In this document: positions 17,469 to 27,400 of the stretch, piece after piece
How the letters are laid out: each line of letters begins with the position of its first letter
Numbering within the stretch: position 1 is the first letter of the stretch
Assembly (NCBI RefSeq): GCF_030014955.1
Contig: NZ_JAGRPV010000001.1
Coordinates: forward strand, 1,178,001-1,242,000
DNA length: 64,000 nt
Reading direction: 5' to 3'
Source of the DNA: Cohnella hashimotonis
GTDB taxonomy: Bacteria > Bacillota > Bacilli > Paenibacillales > Paenibacillaceae
Notes under the pieces: generated by a model
The model's database searches: none
Told to the model about the DNA's origin: nothing
The model's input: only the letters and a program-made list of their open reading frames with translations
Made by a program: the position numbers and the translations under genes

Positions 17469-18167
17469 ATGCACGAAAAAGTGATGGTGATCGAAGACGA
17501 GCGGAAAATTGCCGACGCCATCGCCTACGCCTTGAAGCGTGAAGGCTATGAGGTCGAGACGGTCTACGACGGCGGCAAGGCGTTGGCGAGACTGAGCGTC
17601 TACCAGCCGGAAGCCATTGTCCTGGACGTAATGCTGCCGGGCATGGACGGTTATGACATTCTCAAGAAGCTGCAGAACAAAGGACGTATCGGCGTCATTA
17701 TGCTGACGGCCAAGGAGGATATCGTCAACAAAATTCTCGGGCTGGAGCTTGGCGCCGACGATTATATGACCAAGCCGTTCGATATGCGGGAGCTGCTGGC
17801 GCGTCTCCGGTCGCTGCTGCGGAGAATGCAGGCGGCCGGGGGTAAAGAGGAAGCGGCCGAGATCGAGTTGGAAGGCGTCTCGCTGCATATCGGCAAAAGG
17901 CGGGCGGAGGCGGGTGGGAGACAGCTTGACCTGACGCCCAAGGAGTTCGACCTGCTGGCGCAGCTGGCAGCACGGCCCGGCCTGGTATACACAAGGGAGC
18001 AGCTGCTGGACCTGGTGTGGGGTATGGATTTTGCAGGAGGTACGAGGACCGTTGATATCCATGTGCAGCGGCTGAGAAAAAAACTGGGCGAGCCGTACAG
18101 CGAGGTTATTCAGACCGTGCACGGGATCGGTTATAAAGCCGCGGGAGGCGGGCGCGTTGAGAATTAG
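17469..18167 (+). CDS. OmpR/PhoB-family response regulator
   Basis: A 232-residue regulator: receiver domain with acidic pocket Glu9-Asp10, phosphoacceptor Asp53 (VLDVMLPGMDG) and Lys in MTKPFD, then a winged-helix DNA-binding domain (LTPKEFDLLAQLAARPG, then TVDIHVQRLRKKLG and GIGYK). The ATG at 17469 follows AACGGAGGA. It overlaps the kinase gene by 11 nt. Its position upstream of a lipoprotein and two SLH protein genes, whose promoters carry direct repeats of the kind OmpR-family proteins bind, suggests it may control them. Confidence 0.95.
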   Translation: MHEKVMVIEDERKIADAIAYALKREGYEVETVYDGGKALARLSVYQPEAIVLDVMLPGMDGYDILKKLQNKGRIGVIMLTAKEDIVNKILGLELGADDYMTKPFDMRELLARLRSLLRRMQAAGGKEEAAEIELEGVSLHIGKRRAEAGGRQLDLTPKEFDLLAQLAARPGLVYTREQLLDLVWGMDFAGGTRTVDIHVQRLRKKLGEPYSEVIQTVHGIGYKAAGGGRVEN

Positions 18168-19626
18168 CATCAAGCTCAAGACAAGCGCTTTTTTGGCCGC
18201 GCTTCTGCTGTTGACGGTTATCGTGCTGAGTCTGCTCGTGCTCCAGGGCATTCAGAAAAATCAGCGGGTGCAGGTCGAGCAGTTCTTGGCCCAGCAGGCT
18301 GCGACGGCGAATACGTACTTGCGCCAGTCGCTGACGGCCCAGTTGAACAAAGTACCCGAGACTTACCTCGCTTCCAAGGGAGCGGAATTCGGCAAGCAGC
18401 TGGAAATGATCAGCGGTCAGGCGATCGAATTGTACGACGCCGACGGGAAGGCTATCTATAAAAACAAATCCGGCGCCTTGTCTGCGGGCATCGGCCAGAC
18501 GTTGACTTATGCCCTTCAGCAAAAAACGGCTTACCTGGTCGAAGGTGATTCTCTTTACTACCTTTCTCCCTTGAAAGTCGCCAACGAGCAGGTAGGCGTC
18601 GTGCAGTTTTATTACGACCTGGCTGCGAACGACGTTTTTTACCACGAGATCAGGCAGCTTTTCGTATATATCGGCGCCGGTACGTTTTTGCTCAGCTTTA
18701 TTTTGGCTTATTTTTATTTTAACGCGCTCTCCGGCAGCATTATCAAGCTGAATCGGACGGTGAACCGGATCAGGGAAGGCAGCTACGAGACGGCCGGCGT
18801 GAAGCGCAGGGACGAGATCGGCGAGCTTGGCGAAGGCATTCGCATGATGAGCGAGCGCATCAGGCAGACGATCCGGGACAAGGACGACGAGCGGGAAAAG
18901 CTGAAGCTGGCGGTCGACAAGCTGTCCCAGCTGGATCAACAGCAGAAGGAGTTTATCGGCAATGTCACGCATGAATTCAAAACGCCCTTAACTTCGATTA
19001 AAGCCTATCTCGATCTCATGGATATGTATCCGGACGACGAGGAGCTGCTGCAGACGGCCAAGACGAACATCGCCGGCGACACGCAACGCTTGTACGAAAT
19101 GGTCGAGAAGGTGCTGAGGCTATCCGCGCTGGAGAAATACGATTTTGAATTTTCCAAGGAAAAGGTGGATGTGCGTCAGACGACCGAGTCGGTGCTCGGC
19201 AGTCTGCAGGGCAAGATGGAGAAGTTCGGCCTCCGTCTGGAGACGAACCTGTCGGAAGCCAGCGCGGACGCGGACCGCGACAGCTTGACGATTGTGCTGA
19301 TGAATCTGCTGGACAACGCGATCAAGTATAACAAGGCCAAAGGCAGCATCAGCGTCAGCTGCGCGGAGCGGGCCGGTCAAGTCGTCATCGAGATTGCCGA
19401 TACGGGCATCGGCATTCCGCAAGCGGTCGTGCACAAAATTTTCGAGCCTTTTTATACGGTGGATAAGAACCGGTCGCGGGAAAACGGCGGCGCCGGCCTG
19501 GGACTTGCGTTGGCTAAAAAGTATGCGGAAATGCAAGGCGGCTCCATCGCGCTCCTGCGGTCGGATGCGGAGGGGACGACGTTCAGCGTCGCGTATCCGG
19601 CGTGGAGCGGCGGAGAATCCTCGTAA
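18157..19626 (+). CDS. Sensor histidine kinase
   Basis: A 489-residue membrane kinase: two membrane segments (about residues 10-32 and 168-190) enclosing a roughly 135-residue extracellular sensor, a HAMP domain (LNRTVNRIREGSYE), a dimerisation helix with His272 in GNVTHEFKTPL, and an ATPase domain with NLLDNAIKYNK, DTGIGIP and GAGLGLAL. No PAS domain is apparent. The TTG start overlaps the regulator gene and has GGGAGG upstream. It partners the preceding regulator; the signal is unknown, though envelope status would fit the neighbours. Confidence 0.93.
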   Translation: MRISIKLKTSAFLAALLLLTVIVLSLLVLQGIQKNQRVQVEQFLAQQAATANTYLRQSLTAQLNKVPETYLASKGAEFGKQLEMISGQAIELYDADGKAIYKNKSGALSAGIGQTLTYALQQKTAYLVEGDSLYYLSPLKVANEQVGVVQFYYDLAANDVFYHEIRQLFVYIGAGTFLLSFILAYFYFNALSGSIIKLNRTVNRIREGSYETAGVKRRDEIGELGEGIRMMSERIRQTIRDKDDEREKLKLAVDKLSQLDQQQKEFIGNVTHEFKTPLTSIKAYLDLMDMYPDDEELLQTAKTNIAGDTQRLYEMVEKVLRLSALEKYDFEFSKEKVDVRQTTESVLGSLQGKMEKFGLRLETNLSEASADADRDSLTIVLMNLLDNAIKYNKAKGSISVSCAERAGQVVIEIADTGIGIPQAVVHKIFEPFYTVDKNRSRENGGAGLGLALAKKYAEMQGGSIALLRSDAEGTTFSVAYPAWSGGESS

Positions 19627-19654
19627 TTGTGGCGTAAATTCGATATGTTTGTTT

Positions 19655-19694
19655 ACATTTTCGAAACATTCGGTCGTACTTTATCAACATTCGG
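19655..19694 (+). promoter_or_regulatory. Phased ACATT direct repeats upstream of the lipoprotein gene
   Basis: ACATT occurs at 19655, 19666 and 19687. The latter two are part of AACATTCGG (19665-19673, 19686-19694). Spacings of 11 and 21 nt put all copies on one face of the helix, as in OmpR-family binding sites. No clear -35/-10 pair could be fixed here. Confidence 0.45.
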
Positions 19695-19726
19695 CTGTTA
19701 AATTGAAGGGCAAGGAGGGGATAACA

Positions 19727-20839
19727 ATGAAAGCAAACGTATTGAAATTCGCAGTGGCCGTTCCGGCGCTGCTCATGACGCTCGCCGCATGCAGCGACAA
19801 TCAGGCCGGCAACCGCGAGGTGATCAAGGAGCCCGGCAAAACGATAACGGTCATCGACGATGCCGGCAAGGAAGCGGGCACGCCCGATATAACACTGGGT
19901 AAAATCGAACCTCACGAGCATGTCGCGATTACCGGCTGGCTTGACGAAGAGACTACGGTCGCGATTAAAGCCAATGAAGCGCTGGGCAAGATGAGTCTGG
20001 AAGAGCTGGCCGATTCCTACCCGAGGAGTCTTTACCGCTACAATCTCGGAACCAAGAAGTTCGAACCGCTGAAGGAACAGAAAAACGTGAATTTGGGCGA
20101 CGGGGAGCTGTCGCCTGATAAAAAGCATCTGCTCTACAGCGAGTTTTCGATGGGCGATCCAATCTACCGCGTGCTGGACCTTGCGACGATGGATTCGTTC
20201 CCGATTACCGGCGGACCGACGGCCGGCGCGATGAGCGCGCATTGGACGGACGACGGCAAGGTAATCGGCGCCGCATACAGCGGTGGAGCCTATACGGCGA
20301 GTACCGACGGCAAGATCGAGGCTGTCAAAGGGGTTCCGGCGGAAGGTCTGATCATCGTGAGGCAGATGAACGGCAAGATTTATTACAATAGCAATGCGGA
20401 CGAGACGCTGCATATGGCAGACCCGGCCACAGGTACGCAGACCAATCTGAATCTGGCGCGCGTAGCCGATCTGGTGCCGTCCCCGGACGGTAAGCAGATG
20501 CTTGTGCTGCAGTACGCCGATTCCAAAAAGACGTTGACGATGTACGATGCCGACGGGAAAAATCCGAAAGTCATCGCGGAGGGCACGGAGCTTGACGGCG
20601 TTTCCTGGTCGCCGGATCAGCGGCTGATCGCATACGGTCTCAAAGGCGCCGCGTCGGGAACGAATGTGATGGGACTTTACGTGTACGATCTGCTGGCCGA
20701 CAAGTCGACCAGCATCGCGGTGGACGTCGAGAATCCGCAGACCGTCTGGAGTCCTTCCGGGCAAGCCTTTGCTTATACCGTATGGGACGGCAAGGAATTT
20801 AACAGCAGCGTCGTTCATCTGACGTTGGGGATGAAATAA
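19727..20839 (+). CDS. Lipoprotein with TolB/WD-like beta-propeller repeats
   Basis: A 370-residue secreted lipoprotein: signal peptide with lipobox LAAC (Cys19), a Lys/Asp-rich linker, then repeated beta units containing motifs such as LSPDKKHLLYSEF, PSPDGKQMLVLQ, WSPDQRLIAYG and WSPSGQAFAYT. The recurrent SPDGK-type turns are typical of TolB-like propellers. It is likely held on the outer face of the membrane. The ATG follows AAGGAGGGG. Downstream of the kinase by 100 nt with its own upstream repeats, it may be a target or accessory sensor of that pair. Confidence 0.85.
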   Translation: MKANVLKFAVAVPALLMTLAACSDNQAGNREVIKEPGKTITVIDDAGKEAGTPDITLGKIEPHEHVAITGWLDEETTVAIKANEALGKMSLEELADSYPRSLYRYNLGTKKFEPLKEQKNVNLGDGELSPDKKHLLYSEFSMGDPIYRVLDLATMDSFPITGGPTAGAMSAHWTDDGKVIGAAYSGGAYTASTDGKIEAVKGVPAEGLIIVRQMNGKIYYNSNADETLHMADPATGTQTNLNLARVADLVPSPDGKQMLVLQYADSKKTLTMYDADGKNPKVIAEGTELDGVSWSPDQRLIAYGLKGAASGTNVMGLYVYDLLADKSTSIAVDVENPQTVWSPSGQAFAYTVWDGKEFNSSVVHLTLGMK

Positions 20840-20853
20840 CGCTTGGATACGAG

Positions 20854-20906
20854 GATCGTCACCATGCCCGAAGCACTTCGCGCCGGGCGGCTGACGATCT
20901 TTTTTT
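20854..20906 (+). terminator. Terminator of the lipoprotein gene
   Basis: Outer stem GATCGTCA / TGACGATC (20854-20861, 20892-20899) encloses an inner GCCCG/CGGGC stem and is followed by seven Ts. Confidence 0.85.
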
Positions 20907-20929
20907 GTCGTTATGGCGCTTGCCGATGA

Positions 20930-20961
20930 TGTTAAGCACCTGTTAAGCCCTCAATGATAAT
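20930..20961 (+). promoter_or_regulatory. Activator-type promoter of SLH gene 1
   Basis: TGTTAA (20930-20935) and TGTTAA (20941-20946) are separated by 5 nt; GATAAT (20956-20961) follows 9 nt later as the -10 box. The direct repeats cover the -35 region. On the other strand they read TTAACA-N5-TTAACA, the form of PhoP-type boxes in Bacillus. Confidence 0.65.
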
Positions 20962-21019
20962 TTGGGCTAGATAGGTCAACGAATTAACGATGAACCTAAC
21001 TTTCAGACAGAGGTGCAAG

Positions 21020-24000
21020 ATGCGAACTCATCCGGCTATGCGTGTGCTTAACTTGATCGTATTAGGCATCCTCATTCTGACGGCCGCCAATCCGGGCGGC
21101 GCGGCTTATGCCAATATCGATCCGGAGAACCCGTCGACGGGTCTGATCTACAATCAGGACGGCTTCGGCTACAGCGGGCAGATCGCTCCCCATCCGCTTG
21201 GCTCGGTTGTTGAGATGAAGGCCTACAGCAATTGGCCTGCGGGATTAAACAAAGGGACGTTTGCGTTCTCGGGCGGCGTATTCGACGGGCAAAACGTATG
21301 GATGATTCCATACCAGGCCGACGGCGTCTTAAAGATCGACAAAGATTCTGCGGCGATGTCCGTATACAAGGACTGGCCGAGCGGTTTTGTTAAAACGCCG
21401 CCAACGGGCACGATCGCGTTTTCTTCGGGCGTATTCGACGGACAATCGATCTGGATGATTCCTTATAGCGCGGACCGGGTCATCAAAGTGGACAAGGATA
21501 CGGGCGTTATGACGGGGTATAACAATTGGCCCGCCGGTACCACTTCGATCGGCATTACCGCGTTCAGCGGCGGCGTGTATGACGGGCATAACATTTGGCT
21601 CGTGCCCGCGGCCGTGAATAAGGTGGTCAAGCTGGACCCGACAACAGGCGCGATGACGGGATATGACTCATGGCCAACCGGTTTTAATGGCGCAGGCGGC
21701 TTTAGGGGCGGTCTTTTCGACGGCCGGTATGTGTGGCTGATTCCAAGCAGCGCCAATCAGGTCGTCAGGCTGGATCCCGCTACGGGCGCGATGGTCGGCT
21801 ACAGCGTTTGGCCTGGAGGTTTTGATAAGTCGAAGAATAGCTTTAGCGGCGGCGTGCTGGCAGGGCAGTACCTGTGGATGTTCCCCGCTAGCGGAAACGG
21901 GACGAACGAAACGGTCAAGCTGAAGACGTCATCTGGCGAGATGACTGCATACAGCGACTGGCCGTCCGATCTGGCGTCAGCGTCATACTACCGAAGATTC
22001 AGCGGCGGCACATTCGATGGACAAAGCATCTGGATGGCGCCAAGTACCCAGCAAGGGAAAACTGTTCTGCGAATCGACAAGGACAGCGGCGCAATGACAG
22101 GCTATTCCGATTGGCCTTCAAGCTTCGTTCCTTCTGGAACCAATATGTTCAGCGGCGGCGTCTTCGACGGCAAGCGGATCTGGCTGGTGCCGATGCAGGC
22201 CACTCAGGTCATCGTGCTGCAGACGAAATCGTATGCCGTTACTTACGCGGCAGGGGCGCACGGCAGCATCTCCGGCGACGCCAATCAGTCGGTCGCGCAC
22301 GGCGAGTCCAGCACATCGGTTACAGCCATTGCGGATGACGGATACCAATTCGTCGATTGGAGCGACGGCAATCCGCAGGCAACCCGGTCGGACGCGAATA
22401 TAACGGCTGCACTGAGCGTGACGGCCAACTTCATCGAGCAGCAGGGCCCGACGCAGGTAACCCTAGAATCGGCGGTGGCCGACGGGGTGTCCAGGGCAGC
22501 GACTTCCACCAAAATCGCGTTTACGTTCGATAAAGATATCGCGGGACTGACGGCGAACGATATCTCGATCATTGACGACACAGGCTCCGTCGTAGCGGGA
22601 TCGCTCACGGGTTCGGGACGGAATTGGAGCGTGGCGTTGTCATCCGTCGTTTCTGAAGGCAACGTGAAGCTGTCCGTGAATTCGCCCGAAGGTTATGTCG
22701 TCGAGGGATTGCCTGCGACCGTTGCGGTCTACAAGGCGGCCGTGCCTGCCGCGGGCCTGACAGTGACGTCGACCGATCCGACCGGCGCGGTCAACGATGG
22801 CAAAACCAAGCTTGAGGCCGCAGAAATTCAGCCGAGCGGCAACAAGCTGATGTATCGCAATTTCGCAACCGACGCGGTCGTCGTGCCGAACGTCGGCGAC
22901 ACCCTGACGGGCTACACGGACCTGCCGAGCGGCGGTCTGATCGCAGCCGCGAACGGCGACAAGATTGGCGTTGCGGAAGTCGATGCCGACGGCAAAGTCG
23001 CACGCTATGGCAGTACGACGGCCGTATCGGCGAACGAGCCGGTCGTTGAGACGCCGTACGTTAATCCGACGGCTCCGGTTGAATCGTCGGTCGAGGTGCT
23101 CGTCAACGGCAAGGTCGAGAACGCCGGCAAAGCAACGACAACGGAAGTAAACGGCGTTAAAACGATGAGCATTTCTATTGACGCCGCCAAGCTTCAGGCG
23201 AAACTGGATGCCGAAGGCAACGGGGCGATCGTCATGATTCCGGTCAAGTCGGAATCGAGCGTTATCGTCGGCGAGCTCACGGGCCAGATGGTCAAAAACA
23301 TGGCGAACCGGGCGGCAACGCTAGAGCTGAAGACGGACAAGGCCATCTATACGCTGCCGGCGCAGCAAATCAATATCGATGCGATGTCCGCGCAGTTTGG
23401 TGCGGACGTGAAGCTTGAAGATATCAAGATTAAGATTACGATTGCACAGACGCCGGCTTCGACGTCGCAGGTCGTCGAGAATGCGGCAACGGAAGGCGGG
23501 TTCTCCCTCCTCGTGCCGTCGATCGACTTCACGGTGACCGGTACTTATAACGGTAAAACAATCGAAGTTTCCAAGTTCAACGCTTATGTGGCGCGCACGA
23601 TTGCGCTGCCTGACGGTATCGATCCCGACAAGATCACGACGGGTATCGTGGTCGATCCGGACGGTACGCTTCGCCATGTGCCGACGAAAATTACCTTGAT
23701 CGACGGCAAGTACTACGCCGAGATTCACAGCCTGACGAATAGCACGTATTCAATCGTCTGGCATCCGCAGACGTTCGCGGACGTGGAAACCCATTGGGCG
23801 AAGGATGCAGTGAACGACATGGGCTCTCGCTTCGTCATCAACGGCGTAAGCGATACGACGTTTAGTCCGAACATGAGTATCACGCGGGCGGAATTCGCTG
23901 CAATCGTCGTGCGCGGGCTGGGCCTGAAGCTTGGAGAAGTCGACAATACATTCGCCGACGTGGCGGCCGATGCCTGGTATGCGAGCGCGGTTCGGGCGGC

Positions 24001-24334
24001 CGTCGCAAACGGCTTGATCGCGGGCTTTGAGGACGGCACGTTCCGTCCGGACGCCAAGATCACGCGCGAGCAAGCGATGTCGGTCGTCGCCAAAGCGATG
24101 AAGCTGACGGGACTGGCCGACAAAGTAGGCACGGTCGACGTATCTGCGGCATTGGCCGAATTTCCGGACAGCGCGAGCGCAGGCGGCTGGGCGAAGGATA
24201 GCATCGCGCTGGCGGCCAAGGCCGGCTTAATCAGCGGTCGCAGCGGCGGCAAGCTGGAGCCCAAAGCAGACGTGACGCGTGCAGAGGTAGCGACGCTGAT
24301 CGAGCGGCTGCTCAAACAATCGGATTTGATTTAA
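21020..24334 (+). CDS. SLH-domain surface protein 1 with seven-repeat propeller
   Basis: A 1104-residue exported protein. A signal peptide (1-31) is followed by seven repeats of about 47 residues (about 75-407) built on FSGGVFDG, then an Ile/Val-Trp pair and DxxTGAMTGY, predicted to close into a seven-bladed propeller. Next come an InlB-like repeat (about 404-473), Ig-like units, a roughly 100-residue module shared with the next protein (about 578-670), and three SLH domains (about 917-1104; ITRAEF, ITREQA, VTRAEV). SLH domains bind pyruvylated wall polymer, so the protein sits on the cell surface. The ATG at 21020 follows GAGGTG; one ten codons upstream lacks a site. Confidence 0.9.
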   Translation: MRTHPAMRVLNLIVLGILILTAANPGGAAYANIDPENPSTGLIYNQDGFGYSGQIAPHPLGSVVEMKAYSNWPAGLNKGTFAFSGGVFDGQNVWMIPYQADGVLKIDKDSAAMSVYKDWPSGFVKTPPTGTIAFSSGVFDGQSIWMIPYSADRVIKVDKDTGVMTGYNNWPAGTTSIGITAFSGGVYDGHNIWLVPAAVNKVVKLDPTTGAMTGYDSWPTGFNGAGGFRGGLFDGRYVWLIPSSANQVVRLDPATGAMVGYSVWPGGFDKSKNSFSGGVLAGQYLWMFPASGNGTNETVKLKTSSGEMTAYSDWPSDLASASYYRRFSGGTFDGQSIWMAPSTQQGKTVLRIDKDSGAMTGYSDWPSSFVPSGTNMFSGGVFDGKRIWLVPMQATQVIVLQTKSYAVTYAAGAHGSISGDANQSVAHGESSTSVTAIADDGYQFVDWSDGNPQATRSDANITAALSVTANFIEQQGPTQVTLESAVADGVSRAATSTKIAFTFDKDIAGLTANDISIIDDTGSVVAGSLTGSGRNWSVALSSVVSEGNVKLSVNSPEGYVVEGLPATVAVYKAAVPAAGLTVTSTDPTGAVNDGKTKLEAAEIQPSGNKLMYRNFATDAVVVPNVGDTLTGYTDLPSGGLIAAANGDKIGVAEVDADGKVARYGSTTAVSANEPVVETPYVNPTAPVESSVEVLVNGKVENAGKATTTEVNGVKTMSISIDAAKLQAKLDAEGNGAIVMIPVKSESSVIVGELTGQMVKNMANRAATLELKTDKAIYTLPAQQINIDAMSAQFGADVKLEDIKIKITIAQTPASTSQVVENAATEGGFSLLVPSIDFTVTGTYNGKTIEVSKFNAYVARTIALPDGIDPDKITTGIVVDPDGTLRHVPTKITLIDGKYYAEIHSLTNSTYSIVWHPQTFADVETHWAKDAVNDMGSRFVINGVSDTTFSPNMSITRAEFAAIVVRGLGLKLGEVDNTFADVAADAWYASAVRAAVANGLIAGFEDGTFRPDAKITREQAMSVVAKAMKLTGLADKVGTVDVSAALAEFPDSASAGGWAKDSIALAAKAGLISGRSGGKLEPKADVTRAEVATLIERLLKQSDLI

Positions 24335-24342
24335 GATCTGCC

Positions 24343-24380
24343 ACCGGTCCCGCTTTCAAAAGCGGAACCGGTTCTTTTTT
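24343..24380 (+). terminator. Terminator of SLH gene 1
   Basis: ACCGGTCCCGCTTT / AGCGGAACCGGT stem with a short A-rich loop and a TTCTTTTTT tail, 8 nt after the stop. Confidence 0.88.
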
Positions 24381-24399
24381 AGTCATAATTGTATTCAGT

Positions 24400-24431
24400 T
24401 GTTAAGTGATTGTTTAGTTTTTAGTGATAAA
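24400..24431 (+). promoter_or_regulatory. Activator-type promoter of SLH gene 2
   Basis: TGTTAA (24400-24405), 5 nt, TGTTTA (24411-24416), 9 nt, GATAAA (24426-24431). The geometry is identical, nucleotide for nucleotide in spacing, to the promoter of SLH gene 1. Confidence 0.65.
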
Positions 24432-24489
24432 TTGGAAATATGTCGACAAAAGTCGAGTAATCGGATTTATTCTCGGGGGAGGATTCATC

Positions 24490-27400
24490 TTGTACAAACG
24501 TAAAACGCAAAGACTAATGGCAATGCTTTTATTTTTCGCGATCATAGCGGGATTGCTGCCTGTCGGAGCCGTCAACGCCGGCATGCCGGCAAGCGGCGAT
24601 CCGGTTTATATCTACTACTTATCGTCCGACGGCAGCAGTTCAACTGCAGGCGCTAACGACGCGCTGGTTCGCATCGGTACCGATGGCTCGAACGAGACTA
24701 CGATCGCGACCGAAGTTGCTTTTATTCCAAGCGATCTGACTTTGAATATTGCCGACGAGAAGGCTTACTACTTCGCGGGAAATACTGCATCCGGGGCTGA
24801 AAAGTCCATTCAAAGCACAAGCCTGACGGCAGATTTAAAAAGCAAGGTAAAGGTTCTGGCGCAAAACCCGGCGTATAACGGTATGTTCTACGACGCTGCT
24901 AACGGCTATCTCTACTATGTATCCAATGATGGCACGGTATCTACGCCAACGGGGGGCTCGCTTAGAAGAATGAGTCCGGATGGAACGAATGACACAGTCA
25001 TTAAAGACGGACTCGCTACATCGCTGGGTGATCTGGCAATGGATGTCGTCGGCGGCGTAGTTTATTACTTCGATAACACCGCAAAGCAGATCAAGAGTAT
25101 TGATATCGTCTCCGGGACGACCGGTACTGTAGGACCGACGTTGGCGTCCTCTCCGGCTTATTCCGGTATGGTGTTTAACCCGGTTGACGGCTACCTTTAT
25201 TATTTAACGGCGGACAGTGATTCTAGTAACGTTGGCGTCGGTGATGCATTGTTGAAAATCAAGCCCGGCGAACTAACCGGTACAACCATCAAAACGGAAG
25301 TCGCCGCAAATCCGGGCGATTTGGCAATCGATTTTGCAAGCGGTACGGCTTATTTTTTTGATACAAAAACTACAGGGTCGGCTATCAAAAAGCTGGATCT
25401 GGCTAACGGCGAAATATCTACGTTTAAGTCGCAGACTACAATGTCATACGCCGGCATGTACGTCACCTCCGGACGGCAGATCGGCTTCGACCGGGCGGCG
25501 TCAAGCCCGGCGGACGATGCGACGGCCGTAGACCCGGCTGCCGATCTGTCGCTTAAATTCAGCGGTAAAGTTCTGAAGGGAATTGCCGGCAATTTCGTTA
25601 TTAAGGACCTGACGAGCAATACCGTGCTGGAGACGATTGCGAACGGCAGCTCGCAAATCACCGGTTGGGGTTCGAACATGCTGACGGTTAATCCGTCGAG
25701 TGATCTGCCGGCAGGCCATGAGATCGCGGTCACTTGGCAGAAGGCGGTCGTACAGGACTACTACAACAGCTTTATTTCGGACAATAGTTCGGATTCGTAT
25801 TATAACTTTACTGTTGCCGGAACTGCCGGCGGCGGCAGCACGTTCACCGTCGTCAACACGAACGACAGCGGTGAAGGCTCGCTGCGCTGGGCGATCGCGC
25901 AGGCGGGCGCCGTAGCCGACGGCAAGGTCGTATTCGATCCGGCGCTGGCAGGGCAGACGATCACGCTGGCGTCGGATCTGACAGGCTGGGACGAATTGGC
26001 TAGTGAAGGTACGACAATCGGAAACGATTCGACGAACTTTATGCTGACCGGTCTTAAGGATGCGTCCGGCTTGCCGGCCATCACGGTGGATGGCAACGGA
26101 CACGCGGGTATTCGGGCTACGGGTTCCGGTACGTTCAGCCTGTCCGATATTCGGTTTACGGGCTTCGAGCTTAACGATTCGACTGGCGTCTACAATGGAT
26201 CCGGGGCCGTGCTCGCGGTCTCCGGAAGCGACTATAGCAGCGTTACGATCAGCAATGTACGCTTCGACCACAACAGAATGACATCCGAGAATAACACTTC
26301 GATCGTTGCGCTTAGCAATGATGCGCATATCGATCGGGTCGTTTTTGCGGACAATGAACTGAACGCCTTCAGGGCGGACGGACCAGCTTATCAGGCAACT
26401 TTATTATTTATGGAAACACAGAACGGCGAGATCACAAACTCCCTGTTCTTTAATAACAGCACTAGCAGTCATACAAGCGGAGATGCATACGGCGGCACGA
26501 TCGGCAATTTCATGGATTTTAATTTGAAAGTAGTAAACAACACTTTCTACGGCAACAGTGTGTCCAATACGGGGACGGGTCAGGCATTGGGACCGGTCGG
26601 CTATGCCATTGAGTCCAACGTCAGTTCCGTTGAATTCTATAACAACTTAATGATTGATAACATAGCGCAAGGTCAAACGGTTTCGGCATTCGGAACGGTC
26701 TTTTATGATGATGGCGGCAAAGTTACGACACCAAACGGAAATAATGTGTACGCAGGCTTCCCTTTTATTGACGCCATAGGGGGAGACTTCCGTCTGGCAA
26801 GCTCTGCGACGGGAGCGATCGATCAGGGCGACGACAGCAAGTCCGTCGGCAGCTTTGATCTGAGCGGCAAGGCGCGCAAGGTCGGCAGCGCTGTCGATAT
26901 CGGCGCATTCGAGTACGTGCCGGGACCCGTGAGCAACGATGCGTCGCTGACGAGCATCCTCGGCAAAACGGACGCTGCGCCGGGAGGCGGAGCCGGGACA
27001 TACAGTGATCCGATTACATGGTCGATCAACGTGGCGAACAACGTGACGAAGCTGGACAAGGCCGATATCGTACCTGCCGACAGCAACGCGATCGTCTGGT
27101 TCTACGACAATTCGGATTTTACAAGCGGCAGCGTTTATGGCGTTCGATCGTTGAATCTGCCGGCGGGCGGATCGGCGACCGCATACATTCAGATCGATAG
27201 CGGCAGCGCAACTCGATACTACGCCGTTACCGTTAACAGAGCTGCGGCCGCAGCACCCGCCTATACAATTAACGGTACCTCGCAGCCTTGGCAAGACGCC
27301 ACGCTGGCTGCGGACGGCGACGTGCTGGAGATCACGACGGACGATTCTCCCGCTTCGGCGACGCGCATTCACGTGACCGCCCCTGCGGGCTCGACCGTTA

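Noticed and set aside
17469-19626. Naming the two-component system PhoP-PhoR
   Set aside because: The promoter boxes resemble PhoP sites, but the kinase has no visible PAS domain and no phosphate genes are nearby; the family is too large for a name.
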